Assembly: GCF_003464595.1 (NCBI RefSeq) | Contig: NZ_QRZF01000015.1 | Span: 17,811-81,810, forward strand | Source of the DNA: Bacteroides intestinalis | Lineage (GTDB): Bacteria > Bacteroidota > Bacteroidia > Bacteroidales > Bacteroidaceae | Length of the DNA: 64,000 nucleotides | Reading direction: 5' to 3' | Shown here: in pieces, positions 36,763 through 46,062 of the stretch | Layout of the letters: each line of letters begins with the position of its first letter | Position numbering within the stretch: position 1 is the first letter of the stretch | Position numbers and translations under genes: made by a program | Notes under the pieces: generated by a model | Database searches by the model: none | Seen by the model: only the letters and a program-made list of their open reading frames with translations | What the model was told of the DNA's origin: nothing

Positions 36763-37896
36763 ATGAAATATTTCTTCTTTTTAGCAGTAAGCATATTATT
36801 AGCCTCATGCAGGAATAATAATACGGGGAGCAATACTCAAAACAATATCTTACAGGCAGATCTACGGCCCTCGACACTATCTATACATGAAATTTTTGAC
36901 AGTATTCAGGTGATTCCTCTGGAAACGACAGATAGTTGTCTGCTGAGAGCTCCTGTAAAAATCACTACCGGTAACAACAGAAACTATATCCTTGACTGGA
37001 AAAGTTTCCAAGTATTTGTATTCGATGACGAAGGGCACTTCCTGCATACAATCGGCAAGAAAGGACAAGGTCCCGGAGAGTATCGGGAAGTTTATGACAT
37101 GATTGTGGATGAAAGCCGGAAACAGGTAAAGTTGCTTTCACCTTTCGGTAGTTTATATGTTTATGATCTGGAAGGGCAGTTCATTAAGCAGATACGGTTA
37201 CCGGAAAAAAGTAATTACCAGTCTATGGTAGCGATGGGAGACAAAATCATAACATGGACAATTCCCAATAGTAGCGACGAACCGTGTATCACCATTGTGG
37301 AGGCAGATACCGGAAAAGAGGTGAATAGTTTATGGAAAGGATCACGCATCCTGAATTCCGTAGCACCGGGCAATTTCTATACTTATCATAAGAAAAGCTA
37401 CTTTGCTCCTGCTTTTCACGATAATGCGGTCTATGAGATTACGGAAGATAGCCTGCTATTAGCTTATAAATGGGATTTTGGCGAAGACAACATCGATATC
37501 TCCAGCTATAAATTTACTTTTACCGACGACAATCAGGCAGAAGAAGGACGGCTTCTAACCCAATATCTGAAAGAGAATACGATACCTTATTTACTAAGAT
37601 CACAATATCAGAATGAAAAGTTCTTTTATGCCGGATTATCATACGGTTGGTTTCCGAATCTGACTTTAAAGAATCTTTTTTACCGGAAGAGCGATGGAAA
37701 GAGTTTCTTATTCAAGGACACCCAAGAGGGGATACTGATCAGGCCGGAAGCTTTTGAAGATGAATATATCATGCAGTTTTCTTTCAATGAAGAATTCGAA
37801 GCGTATCAATCCGTATTGACTCCGGAAGAATATCAGAAATTGATGTCCCGGCAGGAGGATGATAACCCTTGCCTCATTAAATTATACTTCAAATAA
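36763..37896 (+). CDS. 6-bladed beta-propeller lipoprotein
   Basis: Lipoprotein of 377 residues (lipobox ILLASC, about 11-16). The sequence has NHL/6-bladed-propeller features common in Bacteroides: IHEIFDSIQVIPLETTDSCLL at the start, then FVFDDEGHFLHTIGKKGQGPGEYREVYDMIVDE and LYVYDLEGQFIKQIRLP. Proteins of this type are exported and of unknown function. It has its own promoter box and is followed closely by a convergent ThiE-like gene. Confidence 0.85.
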   Translation: MKYFFFLAVSILLASCRNNNTGSNTQNNILQADLRPSTLSIHEIFDSIQVIPLETTDSCLLRAPVKITTGNNRNYILDWKSFQVFVFDDEGHFLHTIGKKGQGPGEYREVYDMIVDESRKQVKLLSPFGSLYVYDLEGQFIKQIRLPEKSNYQSMVAMGDKIITWTIPNSSDEPCITIVEADTGKEVNSLWKGSRILNSVAPGNFYTYHKKSYFAPAFHDNAVYEITEDSLLLAYKWDFGEDNIDISSYKFTFTDDNQAEEGRLLTQYLKENTIPYLLRSQYQNEKFFYAGLSYGWFPNLTLKNLFYRKSDGKSFLFKDTQEGILIRPEAFEDEYIMQFSFNEEFEAYQSVLTPEEYQKLMSRQEDDNPCLIKLYFK

Positions 37897-37930
37897 GAAA
37901 CCGGCTATCATTTTCATGGGAAGAAAAAGA

Positions 37931-38533
37931 TTATTCTGCACAATGTTTCAGTTTTCTGAAATGGGTAAGCAGCTGTTCGGTGTCTTCCCATGCATGATAA
38001 CGGTTCCAAATATCACCCAATAAAGCAGCACCACCGAAACCTAAAGATTTGATTTCTGCAAGGTTTGCTTCACTGATTCCACCCAGAGCAATCACTTTTT
38101 CACTGATAATGCCTTTTTCTTGCGCTTGTCTCAGTGCCTCTGTTGAATAGCCCGAACGATATCCTTGTTTGGAAATACTGTCGTAAACGGGGCTCATGAG
38201 TACATAATCAAACCGAGGTGTTGTGGTTTCCACCTCTTCCAAGCTATGACAGGCACGACTTAATAGTCCATGATAATTTTCAGGTGCTTCCGGATGACGG
38301 GAATTCAGGTGAATCCCTCCTAAAGAATACTTCTCTTTCAGAAGGAAGAAGTCATGAATAACAATCCGGTTTCTATATTTCATCGGGATTTCCTGTAGAA
38401 GACTTTCCACTTCATAGATTTCAGCCTCCGGCTTACGTAAATGCAATAAATCCAGTCCTACCTTAAAAAGTTCAGTGAGGATACGCGCCTCATCCGGAAG
38501 AAAGTCCGGAGATGTAATGATAATGAATTTCAT
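37931..38533 (-). CDS. ThiE/TenI-like thiamine phosphate synthase family protein
   Basis: TIM-barrel protein of 200 residues related to ThiE. Shared features are LDLLHLRKPEA, GGIHLNSRHPEAP, FDYVLMSPVYDSISKQGYRSG and VIALGGISEANL. It lacks the TTTK-type phosphate loop of the ThiE at 33309 and resembles TenI-like homologues found in many Bacteroides thiamine clusters. It may be a second synthase or a thiazole-modifying TenI protein; sequence alone does not decide. The gene follows thiD by 4 bases. Confidence 0.8.
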   Translation of the reverse strand: MKFIIITSPDFLPDEARILTELFKVGLDLLHLRKPEAEIYEVESLLQEIPMKYRNRIVIHDFFLLKEKYSLGGIHLNSRHPEAPENYHGLLSRACHSLEEVETTTPRFDYVLMSPVYDSISKQGYRSGYSTEALRQAQEKGIISEKVIALGGISEANLAEIKSLGFGGAALLGDIWNRYHAWEDTEQLLTHFRKLKHCAE

Positions 38534-38537
38534 GTCT

Positions 38538-39356
38538 TTATTTGTTATTTACCGGACTTATCAAAGACGGAAAATGCCATAAAGGACCATTCCCCTGCCC
38601 TATATGCAAATCTTTTCCGGCTTCGATAGCACAAGAAATGTATTCCTTGGCTTGCTCCACAGCTTCATACAAAGATGCCCCTTGTGCCAGGAATGTAGCA
38701 ATTGCGGATGAAAGTGTACACCCTGTACCATGCAGATTGCCGGAACGGATGCGATTGCTACCAAAGATATTCAGTTGATTTCCATCATAAAGCACATCAC
38801 ACATTTCATTACCCTTCAAATGACCTCCCTTAATAAGAAAGGCACAGTGATACTTTTCAAACAAGCGGCATGCAGCATCCTCCATTTCATCAACCGTATG
38901 AACAGGTTGCTGTAGCAGAACCTCTGTTTCGTGTAAATTAGGAGTAACAAGAGACACTTCCGGAAGCAATAGCGTACAGATAGCTTCCACTGCCTCACCC
39001 GTCATCAGATTGTGCCCACTGGTAGAAACCATTACCGGATCGAGAACCACCTGCCGGGGTGAATATTGATGTAACAACCGTGCAATTTCACTAATAATCT
39101 CCACATTTCCGGTCATACCTATCTTAACGGCATCCGGCCGTAAATCTTCCATCACAGCCTGCATCTGCTTGCCTACCAGTTCTGCCGGCACAGGATGGAC
39201 AGCTTGCACACCTAATGTATTCTGCACAGTGATTGCAGTGATTGCCGTAGCAGCATATCCGCCCAATGCGGAGATAGTCTTTATATCCGCCTGTATGCCT
39301 GCACCACCGGAACTGTCGGAACCGGCAACGGAAAGAACAATCGCTTTTTTATCCAT
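38538..39356 (-). CDS. thiD: Hydroxymethylpyrimidine/phosphomethylpyrimidine kinase
   Basis: Ribokinase-fold enzyme of 272 residues that phosphorylates HMP and HMP phosphate. N-terminal VLSVAGSDSSGGAGIQADIKT and the C-terminal anion hole GTGCTLSSAIATFLAQG are diagnostic; DAVKIGMTG and VVLDPVMVSTSGH also fit. It forms a unit with the ThiE-like gene, facing the riboswitch operon from the other side. Confidence 0.94.
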   Translation of the reverse strand: MDKKAIVLSVAGSDSSGGAGIQADIKTISALGGYAATAITAITVQNTLGVQAVHPVPAELVGKQMQAVMEDLRPDAVKIGMTGNVEIISEIARLLHQYSPRQVVLDPVMVSTSGHNLMTGEAVEAICTLLLPEVSLVTPNLHETEVLLQQPVHTVDEMEDAACRLFEKYHCAFLIKGGHLKGNEMCDVLYDGNQLNIFGSNRIRSGNLHGTGCTLSSAIATFLAQGASLYEAVEQAKEYISCAIEAGKDLHIGQGNGPLWHFPSLISPVNNK

Positions 39357-39364
39357 AAGTCAGG

Positions 39365-40420
39365 TTATAATCTGATAACACTTCCTGTCCGACTACTTTC
39401 CCAAGCCGCTTCAATCAGCCGGATGACACCAAGAACTCCGCGGGCATCACTTTGCAAGACCTCTCCTTTACGGACATGCTGATAAATATTCTCATAGAAA
39501 GCAGCATAGTTACCGGGAAGGGTTGGATAGGATTCACGCACCACATCCCCATTCTTTTCCGTATGAAGTATTCCCCACTGGGATTTATCTTCCTCTCCCC
39601 AATGCGGAGTATCCGGCAGTATGCCTTTAGTTAGATCTGCTTCCTGAGGATCAAGACCGTACTTCACATACGAACCTTCCGTGCCATGAAGTACAAAGCG
39701 AGGTTCATTCTCACACATCAGATAACTGGCTTTCAGTGTAATCTTCACTTCCGGCGCGTGGGCAGGTTTCAGTAAATGGATAATGAAGTAATCATCCACT
39801 TTACCACCGGTACGCAAAGTTGCAATATCGGCAAATACAGCTTCGGGCATACCGAACAACTGCACAGCCTGATCTATGACGTGGGCACCCAGATTATAAG
39901 TCAGGCCTCCGCCACTCTCCCCGGTTTCTTTCCAGGTATTGGGTTTGATGAAATTCCGGTAACGGGGAAAGGTGGATTCAAATTCTACCAGACGACCTAA
40001 CAGGCCTTTGTCCAATATTTCTTTCACGGTCAGGAAGTCGCAATCCCAACGGCGATTCTGGTACACACTCAGGGTTAATCCTTTTTCAGCAGCAAGAGCC
40101 ACAAGTTCTTCCCCTTCTTCTACGGTAGTAGTGAAAGGTTTTTCCACAACAACATGCTTTCCGGCTTCGAGAGCACGACGGGCATATTCATAATGGGAAC
40201 TATCCGGAGTATTTACAACAACCAGTTCCAACTCCTCCATCCCTATCAATTCTTCAAAACTACGCACGATACGGGATTGCGGATATTTCACCTTCGACAA
40301 TTCCTTGCTGCGTTCCGTAATCGCAGTCAACTCAAAATGGGGATTGGTAGAAATAAAAGGAGCATGAAACACCTGCCCCGACATTCCGAAAGCGGCCAAT
40401 CCAGTTTTTATCTTATCCAT
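39365..40420 (-). CDS. Gfo/Idh/MocA family oxidoreductase
   Basis: Cytoplasmic NAD(P)-dependent sugar oxidoreductase, 351 residues from the ATG at 40420 (MDKIKTGLAAFGMSG); the longer frame from 40462 adds an unlikely hydrophobic lead. The conserved EKP motif is in KHVVVEKPFTTT, and a GGxxxxxGxHxID-like block reads SGGGLTYNLGAHVIDQAVQL. No signal peptide, unlike the GH109-like protein at 6614. Substrate is unknown. It ends 8 bases before thiD begins. Confidence 0.88.
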   Translation of the reverse strand: MDKIKTGLAAFGMSGQVFHAPFISTNPHFELTAITERSKELSKVKYPQSRIVRSFEELIGMEELELVVVNTPDSSHYEYARRALEAGKHVVVEKPFTTTVEEGEELVALAAEKGLTLSVYQNRRWDCDFLTVKEILDKGLLGRLVEFESTFPRYRNFIKPNTWKETGESGGGLTYNLGAHVIDQAVQLFGMPEAVFADIATLRTGGKVDDYFIIHLLKPAHAPEVKITLKASYLMCENEPRFVLHGTEGSYVKYGLDPQEADLTKGILPDTPHWGEEDKSQWGILHTEKNGDVVRESYPTLPGNYAAFYENIYQHVRKGEVLQSDARGVLGVIRLIEAAWESSRTGSVIRL

Positions 40421-40531
40421 ATAAATTTCTTTTTCTTGCAGCAAAACTAATGAAATTATCATTTATTTGCCACATAAAACAATGACTATATAACAATCCT
40501 TGCAAGATTTATCATCTGCATTTGTACACTG

Positions 40532-42562
40532 TTATAGTTTTTTTAGTACTATGAGAGCCTGATTCATCTCAACGGCCTTATTCCATATTTCCTGCAACTG
40601 GCTATAATACTCGGAAGGCATAACAGAGGAATTCAAGCTGAATGAATAGTTCACAATGAGATTGTTTCCGTTTCTTTGAATCATATATTTGCATTGCAGT
40701 TTACCATCTTCAGTCTTCACTACTTGCGAGTGAGGTATTTCTTCCACTTCATATCCTTCGGGAAGCGTCAGTGCACAAGAGAGATTCAACCGATACAGAT
40801 AGGGAAACTCAACCGGAAGAATTCGCTCCGACTGTATAAAGGGGTTCTTGGTCAACTGCGGGAATAGCATCGGATTGATATAGATGTGGTCCTCCGACTT
40901 CTCTGCTTCAAGTATAAAATCAAAATCTTCCTGTATGGTTGCAAAGTCATCTTCCATCTCTGTTCGTTTCAGATTGCTGATAGCCAGCTTTTCTTTAACC
41001 AATTCCTGCTTATTTACAAGAGAGTCTTTGGTCTGATACTCTTTCCTATATTCAAGGGCATCATATCCCTTCAGAATAGTAGTCCGGCGCCCCGTTATCT
41101 GATTTCCCTGAGCATTCGCACTAATCTTCATAAAAATCTGGTTGGTAGGTATCTCCTGCAAATTCACCCACTTCTTATTTTCAGGTATATCTGCAGAAAG
41201 TATACGCGCTTTAGTTACAGACAATTCAATAGGTAGCACATTAAGAGCAGGTACATCCATCGAGCCATCCAAATAAACATATTTGCCTCTAACCTCATCA
41301 TAAATAGCAACCACAAAAGTGTTCAACTTCTGAAGGGAAGGGAAACTGACCGGCAACATTCCTACAGAGCGCCGACTCATGACAACAGGATAAGCTTTGA
41401 TACCAAAGCTTTTGAGCATGCCGATAAAGATAAAATTTAAATCAGCGTTACTGCCGGTTCCGGTCTTAAGTACTTTATCCAGATTTTCACTATGCAATTT
41501 ATATTCTCCATTCCATGAAAACTTCTGCTTTAGCAATTGGAATGTTCCTATTACTTTTTTGTTAAAATCCAAATTGCCTGAACGACTAAGTTCCCGCATC
41601 TCTTCAATATATGGATTCTTCCACAACAAGTTCGCACCGAAACTCTGACTCTCTTCCCTGGTCAGTTGCTTGTCCACATCTTCCCAGTTCTGGCTGTAAG
41701 GCTTATAGTCTTCACCCGGATAATTAGTGCCTTGCAGATCGAAGCTGACCTGTATTTTATAATCCTCCGGACACCAACAGAAAGATTCATCCTGACGGAT
41801 GGCAGGCAAATTCCGGGAGGTGAATGTTAGTCTCCGTGCTGAAATAGAAAAGTCATGGGCAACTCTTGCTACACCACTTGTCGTGTGTTGCTTGGCCTGC
41901 ATCGAGCTTTTCTCTTCCAGAACATCTATATATTGACGGCCTCTGAACTCAACATTGTATACAAATACATGTGGAATGGTTATTTCATATTGGTTGTATA
42001 TTACAGGAAGTTCTTCCTGCATCATCCAATTTTCTATGTGCACAGAATAATCAGAAACCACTTTATAATGATATTCTATAACCGTTCCAACCTTGACAGC
42101 AGGCAACGAAAACTTTAATACTTTGTAATAGGTATTCACCCGTTCATTGGAAACCAGTTCCCGCTTCAGACGAGTCTTGGTAATTTTCCCATTTTCCAGA
42201 TTATAAGAGCATCCGTCCAAGTCCAGAATACCGTCTTTCTCTTTATCTCTGTCAGAAGGTGCATAGTAAGGAATGGTCACATCTGCATGCGATACTCCCT
42301 GCGGTTTCAGTATCTTAATACGCACCCAATGTTCCGTAAACAACTGGAAACCATCATCGTAAGTAAATCCACTTTTACCCTTATGAAATAAATAAACTGC
42401 AGTTGCAGTGGTATCAGGAGCGTATGCAGTCAATGCCACCTCTTCTTTGGAGGGTCTGCCATACTTTAAATCAGGCTCAATTACAGTAGTAGCTTGTTGT
42501 GAGAAAGCCATCGGAAAGTACAAGGAAATAAACACGCAGAATATAAACAACTTGTTTTTCAT
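40532..42562 (-). CDS. Exported DUF3857 protein with degenerate transglutaminase-like domain
   Basis: Exported protein of 676 residues from the ATG at 42562 (MKNKLFIFCVF), signal peptide about 1-22. An N-terminal DUF3857 region (about 60-230), with VRIKILKPQGVSHADVTIPYY, is followed by a transglutaminase-like fold (about 300-420), then a DUF3858-like end. Where transglutaminases have the catalytic cysteine, this protein reads GTGSNADLNFIFIGMLKSFGI, and the later histidine position also looks changed, so peptidase or transfer activity is doubtful. Function unknown; probably periplasmic. Confidence 0.83.
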   Translation of the reverse strand: MKNKLFIFCVFISLYFPMAFSQQATTVIEPDLKYGRPSKEEVALTAYAPDTTATAVYLFHKGKSGFTYDDGFQLFTEHWVRIKILKPQGVSHADVTIPYYAPSDRDKEKDGILDLDGCSYNLENGKITKTRLKRELVSNERVNTYYKVLKFSLPAVKVGTVIEYHYKVVSDYSVHIENWMMQEELPVIYNQYEITIPHVFVYNVEFRGRQYIDVLEEKSSMQAKQHTTSGVARVAHDFSISARRLTFTSRNLPAIRQDESFCWCPEDYKIQVSFDLQGTNYPGEDYKPYSQNWEDVDKQLTREESQSFGANLLWKNPYIEEMRELSRSGNLDFNKKVIGTFQLLKQKFSWNGEYKLHSENLDKVLKTGTGSNADLNFIFIGMLKSFGIKAYPVVMSRRSVGMLPVSFPSLQKLNTFVVAIYDEVRGKYVYLDGSMDVPALNVLPIELSVTKARILSADIPENKKWVNLQEIPTNQIFMKISANAQGNQITGRRTTILKGYDALEYRKEYQTKDSLVNKQELVKEKLAISNLKRTEMEDDFATIQEDFDFILEAEKSEDHIYINPMLFPQLTKNPFIQSERILPVEFPYLYRLNLSCALTLPEGYEVEEIPHSQVVKTEDGKLQCKYMIQRNGNNLIVNYSFSLNSSVMPSEYYSQLQEIWNKAVEMNQALIVLKKL

Positions 42563-42783
42563 GATTTGACTTTTTGAGGTTACCAATTATACAAAAGTAA
42601 TAATTAATACAATACAGAGGTGACTATCTTATAAAAAAATAAAGACTCATTACCTTGTAACTTCGCAAGCATGCCATCAAATTGAAGATTGCAGATTTAA
42701 GATTCTGACTTCTATAGCCCTAAGAAATTGGACATTAAACTAAATTCTTACATGAAAATCATACTAATTAGGTAAGAAACAAG

Positions 42784-42791
42784 TATTTTTG
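42784..42791 (+). promoter_or_regulatory. Bacteroides -7 box before the GH28 gene
   Basis: TATTTTTG matches TAnnTTTG, 26 bases before the ATG at 42818. No convincing -33 element. Confidence 0.4.
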
Positions 42792-42817
42792 CCGCACACA
42801 TTATTTATATAAATACC

Positions 42818-44188
42818 ATGAAGAAAATTGTTTTTTGGGTCTGTCTGCTCCCTATCCTCTGGACAGCATGCAACAGTACCGCTACTCCCCGCAAAGAATC
42901 CGGTGAATGGGCAAGGGTTCTCGAAATCCTGAAAAAGATTGTTCCCCCTACGTTTCCGGACAGCATATATGACGTAACTGCCTATGGAGCAAAGAGTGAT
43001 ACGACTTTCGACAGCCGTCCTGCCATACTGGAAGCCGTCAACCAATGCAATCAAAACGGTGGTGGCACTGTACTCATTCCTGCCGGAAACTATTTCAGCA
43101 AAGGTTCCATCCTTCTGAAAAGTAACGTGAATCTACATGTAGCCGAAGGTGCACGCCTGGAATTCTCCACCGTAGCTTCCGACTATCTCCCCATGGTATT
43201 GACCAAATGGGAAGGAACAGAATGTTTCAACTACTCCCCTTTCATCTATGCATATCAATGTACTAACATTGCCCTGACCGGTAAAGGTACGATTGATGGA
43301 AACGGGGCTGTAACATTCAACGACTGGCATGCATTGCAAGGGCCTGCTGTGAATCGTCTGCGTCAAATGGGCATCGACTCCATTCCGGTATACGAACGTG
43401 TATTTGGAGAAGGGCATTACCTGCGCCCCTGCATGATACAGTTCTACGGCTGCAAAAATGTACTGGTGGAAGATGTGCAAATCTACGATTCTCCCTTCTG
43501 GATCATCCATCCTGTATTCTGCGATAATGTCACCGTACGCAATGTATATATAGACAGTAACAACTACAATAACGATGGTTGTGATCCGGAATCGAGCACC
43601 AACGTACTGATTGAAAACATGGACTTCAACGTGGGGGATGATGGTATCGCCATCAAATCTGGGCGCGACCAGGACGGTTGGCGCATCGGACAGGCTACGG
43701 AGAACGTAATTATCCGGAATTGCCACTTCGCCCGGTGGGCTATTACCATCGGTAGTGAAATGTCCGGCGGAGTACGGAATATTTTTATCGAGGATTGCAA
43801 GATAGACAGTTGCCGCAACGGAATTTACTTCAAATCAAATCTGGACCGTGGCGGATACTTCGAGAATCTGAATATGCGCCGGATAGAAGCGGATGTCTGC
43901 CTGTGGGGAGTAATTAACTTCCGTACAAATTATCACGGATACCGCGGTGGAAATCATCCGACACTCTTCCGTAATATCTGTATAGAAGATGTGACTTGTA
44001 ACCGTGTAGATAGCGTAGCACTTATGGCAAATGGATTACCGGAAGCCAAACTATACAACATTACCCTGCGAAATATAAAGGTGAAGAAAGCACCGAAAGC
44101 CATACAGATGGACAATGTAGTGAACTTAACACTCGAAAACGTAGAGGTGAACGGTAAGCAGGTTACTTCGGTTGAGCAAGATAACTAA
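42818..44188 (+). CDS. GH28 family pectinase-like lipoprotein
   Basis: Right-handed beta-helix glycosidase of 456 residues with a probable lipobox (LLPILWTAC). The N terminus YDVTAYGAKSDTTFDSRPAI is typical of GH28. The catalytic aspartates are present: D253 in NNDGCDP, and D274/D275 in VGDDGIAIKSG. The usual GHG histidine block is replaced by ARW (R306) in FARWAITIGSE, and the usual RIK is YFK (337-339). This points to a divergent GH28 subfamily whose substrate may not be plain polygalacturonan. It is a single-gene unit; no pectin lyase is nearby. Confidence 0.9.
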   Translation: MKKIVFWVCLLPILWTACNSTATPRKESGEWARVLEILKKIVPPTFPDSIYDVTAYGAKSDTTFDSRPAILEAVNQCNQNGGGTVLIPAGNYFSKGSILLKSNVNLHVAEGARLEFSTVASDYLPMVLTKWEGTECFNYSPFIYAYQCTNIALTGKGTIDGNGAVTFNDWHALQGPAVNRLRQMGIDSIPVYERVFGEGHYLRPCMIQFYGCKNVLVEDVQIYDSPFWIIHPVFCDNVTVRNVYIDSNNYNNDGCDPESSTNVLIENMDFNVGDDGIAIKSGRDQDGWRIGQATENVIIRNCHFARWAITIGSEMSGGVRNIFIEDCKIDSCRNGIYFKSNLDRGGYFENLNMRRIEADVCLWGVINFRTNYHGYRGGNHPTLFRNICIEDVTCNRVDSVALMANGLPEAKLYNITLRNIKVKKAPKAIQMDNVVNLTLENVEVNGKQVTSVEQDN

Positions 44189-44217
44189 GGGTAAAGACCT
44201 GGAACATCTTGAGGCTT

Positions 44218-44305
44218 GATGTAAAAGATGCCATCTTTTGATGTAAAAGGTGGCATCTTTTGTAACATAAGATGGCATCTTTCACTGTAAAAGGTGGCAT
44301 CTTTT
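44218..44305. repeat. Tandem array of four 22-bp units
   Basis: Four exact-length 22-base units start at 44218, 44240, 44262 and 44284. They follow the pattern (G)ATGTAAAAGRTG then SCATCTTTT, where AAAGATG and CATCTTT form an internal dyad. A fifth degraded unit follows. The array lies between the convergent GH28 and metallophosphoesterase genes and could form hairpins that end both transcripts. There are no spacers, so it is not a CRISPR array. Confidence 0.85.
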
Positions 44306-44338
44306 GCATGACATGTAAGGGAGTTCTTATCAGAAGGG

Positions 44339-45355
44339 TTATTCCCTAACCAACGGACGTTTACGCCAGTCGTCTTTCACGTAGCTGTCAGGATAAACGG
44401 TCTTATCTATCAACTCGCCGCCTTTCAGGTGTATCCAGGAAGTAAAGGTGCGTTTGCCCTCCTTCAATACAATCACACGGGCACCGTTTGAAAGGTGATT
44501 ATATTCCGTATTACCGCCAGTGAAGCGTCCATAGGCCAGTACGATACCTTTCCACATGACCGAATAATCATTATCATGGTCGTGACCAACAAAAGTACCC
44601 ATCACGTCGCCCGCCTCTTTCATGGCAGCAAACATACCGGTATTAATAGCAGGGGCACAAGCTTTTTCCATACGCGTACCATAGAGAATAGCATTCTCAT
44701 CGGAAGCCGCTTCATTATATTCGGGCAAGGGAATGTGGAAAAATGCCAAAGCAGGCAAAGGTTTCCCATCATTCTTAGCGGTAAAGGCAGCACTTTGCTG
44801 ACGATACCAGTTTACCTGATCGAACGTGAGCCAGTCGTACCCTTTCACATCGGGCAACTTGGAATACGAATGAGAGTCGAGGCAATAGAGCACAGAAGCA
44901 TCTTTCTTGCCATCCGAAGACTTCACTGCAAGAACGTAATCGGGAGATTCGACTGTTCCGCGATCGGGCTGAATGTTGTAAGGCATGGAACGGATGACAT
45001 CATAGAGCTCGGCACGGGTTTTACCTTGTTCATTATCATGGTTACCGAAAGTAACAACAAAAGGCAGCTTGCGGGAAGAAGCACAGGCAAGCACGGTTCG
45101 CATAGCCGTATCCGCAGGTGCGGCATAAACCACATCTCCTGTGAAAACAACCAAGTCGGGACGTTCGGCATCAAGCACTTCATTGATGCGCTTCAAAGCA
45201 ATATCCGAAGCAGGATTACCATACTTGAAATGGATGTCGGTAAACTGGACGATTTTAAACTCTCCGTTCTTGTTAAACTTTAAGGGGGAAACCTGTGCCT
45301 GGCAGAACAGAACTGTCAGAAAAGCCAGACAAAGGGTTAAAGAGATTCTCTTCAT
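44339..45355 (-). CDS. Secreted metallophosphoesterase
   Basis: Exported calcineurin-like phosphoesterase of 338 residues, signal peptide about 1-20. Metal blocks in order: VQFTDIHFKYG, FTGDVVYA, TFGNHDNEQG, FFHIPLPEY and FVGHDHDNDY. This arrangement resembles the family of yeast Sia1/Dcr2 and plant purple-acid-phosphatase-like proteins. Substrate not known. It lies 40 bases after ispF on the same strand. Confidence 0.88.
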   Translation of the reverse strand: MKRISLTLCLAFLTVLFCQAQVSPLKFNKNGEFKIVQFTDIHFKYGNPASDIALKRINEVLDAERPDLVVFTGDVVYAAPADTAMRTVLACASSRKLPFVVTFGNHDNEQGKTRAELYDVIRSMPYNIQPDRGTVESPDYVLAVKSSDGKKDASVLYCLDSHSYSKLPDVKGYDWLTFDQVNWYRQQSAAFTAKNDGKPLPALAFFHIPLPEYNEAASDENAILYGTRMEKACAPAINTGMFAAMKEAGDVMGTFVGHDHDNDYSVMWKGIVLAYGRFTGGNTEYNHLSNGARVIVLKEGKRTFTSWIHLKGGELIDKTVYPDSYVKDDWRKRPLVRE

Positions 45356-45395
45356 GTTAGTGATTAGTTTTAGGTAGTTATTAGGTCAGAATCAA

Positions 45396-45875
45396 TTATT
45401 CTTTGGTAATCAGGACTGTTGCATAAGCAGAGATACCTTCTTCGCGACCGGTAAAGCCAAGCTTTTCCGTAGTAGTAGCTTTGATGGAGATGTCGTCTTC
45501 ATCTATTCCCATTACTTTGGCAAGCGTCTGCTGCATGGCGGGAATATGAGATTTCAGTTTGGGGCGTTCCGCACAGATGGTTGCATCAATGTTGCCCACG
45601 GAATAGCCTTTGGTTGCAATCAGTTCTACGGTTTTCTTCAGTAATATTTTGCTGTCTATGTCCTTGAATTCTCCTGCGGTATCGGGAAAATGATAACCGA
45701 TATCACGCATATTGGCGGCTCCCAGCAAGGCATCACAAATGGTATGGATCAGCACGTCGGCATCCGAATGTCCGAGTAATCCTTTCTCATGTTCCAGGCG
45801 GATACCGCCTAACCAAAGTTCACGCCCTGCCACCAACTGGTGTACATCGAAGCCAAAGCCTACACGTATTTTCAT
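45396..45875 (-). CDS. ispF: 2-C-methyl-D-erythritol 2,4-cyclodiphosphate synthase
   Basis: Trimeric enzyme of the MEP isoprenoid pathway, 159 residues, usual length. Metal ligands are in GFDVHQL (D8, H10), and GHSDADVLIHTICDALLGAA and the C-terminal ATTTEKLGFTGREEGISAYA are typical. It shares its strand with the downstream metallophosphoesterase. Confidence 0.96.
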   Translation of the reverse strand: MKIRVGFGFDVHQLVAGRELWLGGIRLEHEKGLLGHSDADVLIHTICDALLGAANMRDIGYHFPDTAGEFKDIDSKILLKKTVELIATKGYSVGNIDATICAERPKLKSHIPAMQQTLAKVMGIDEDDISIKATTTEKLGFTGREEGISAYATVLITKE

Positions 45876-45945
45876 ATCGTTCTTCTTTAATTTTATTGGA
45901 TGAATGCACGAAAGTACGGAAAAAAAGCAAGTGGGGAATAAAGAC

Positions 45946-46043
45946 AGAACGCAAATTACACAAATTACGCAATTTTTCGTCTTATATAAGGCAACCGATA
46001 GGAGACCTGAAAGAAATTGCGTAACCTGTGTAATTTGCGTTCT
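45946..46043. repeat. Long inverted repeat built from 9-bp units
   Basis: The left arm (45946-45975) and right arm (46014-46043) are complementary over 30 bases with one two-base mismatch, around a 38-base loop. Each arm is a run of 9-base units of the form AAATTACRC. It lies between the histidine phosphatase stop and the ispF start. The repeat at 63851-63958 has the same design with GGATTACRC units. Confidence 0.85.
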
Positions 46044-46062
46044 ATTCCGTATTCCTTATGAT

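Noticed and set aside
44218..44305. CRISPR array
   Set aside because: Units are contiguous 22-mers without spacers, and no cas genes are present; the same holds for 63624-63755.
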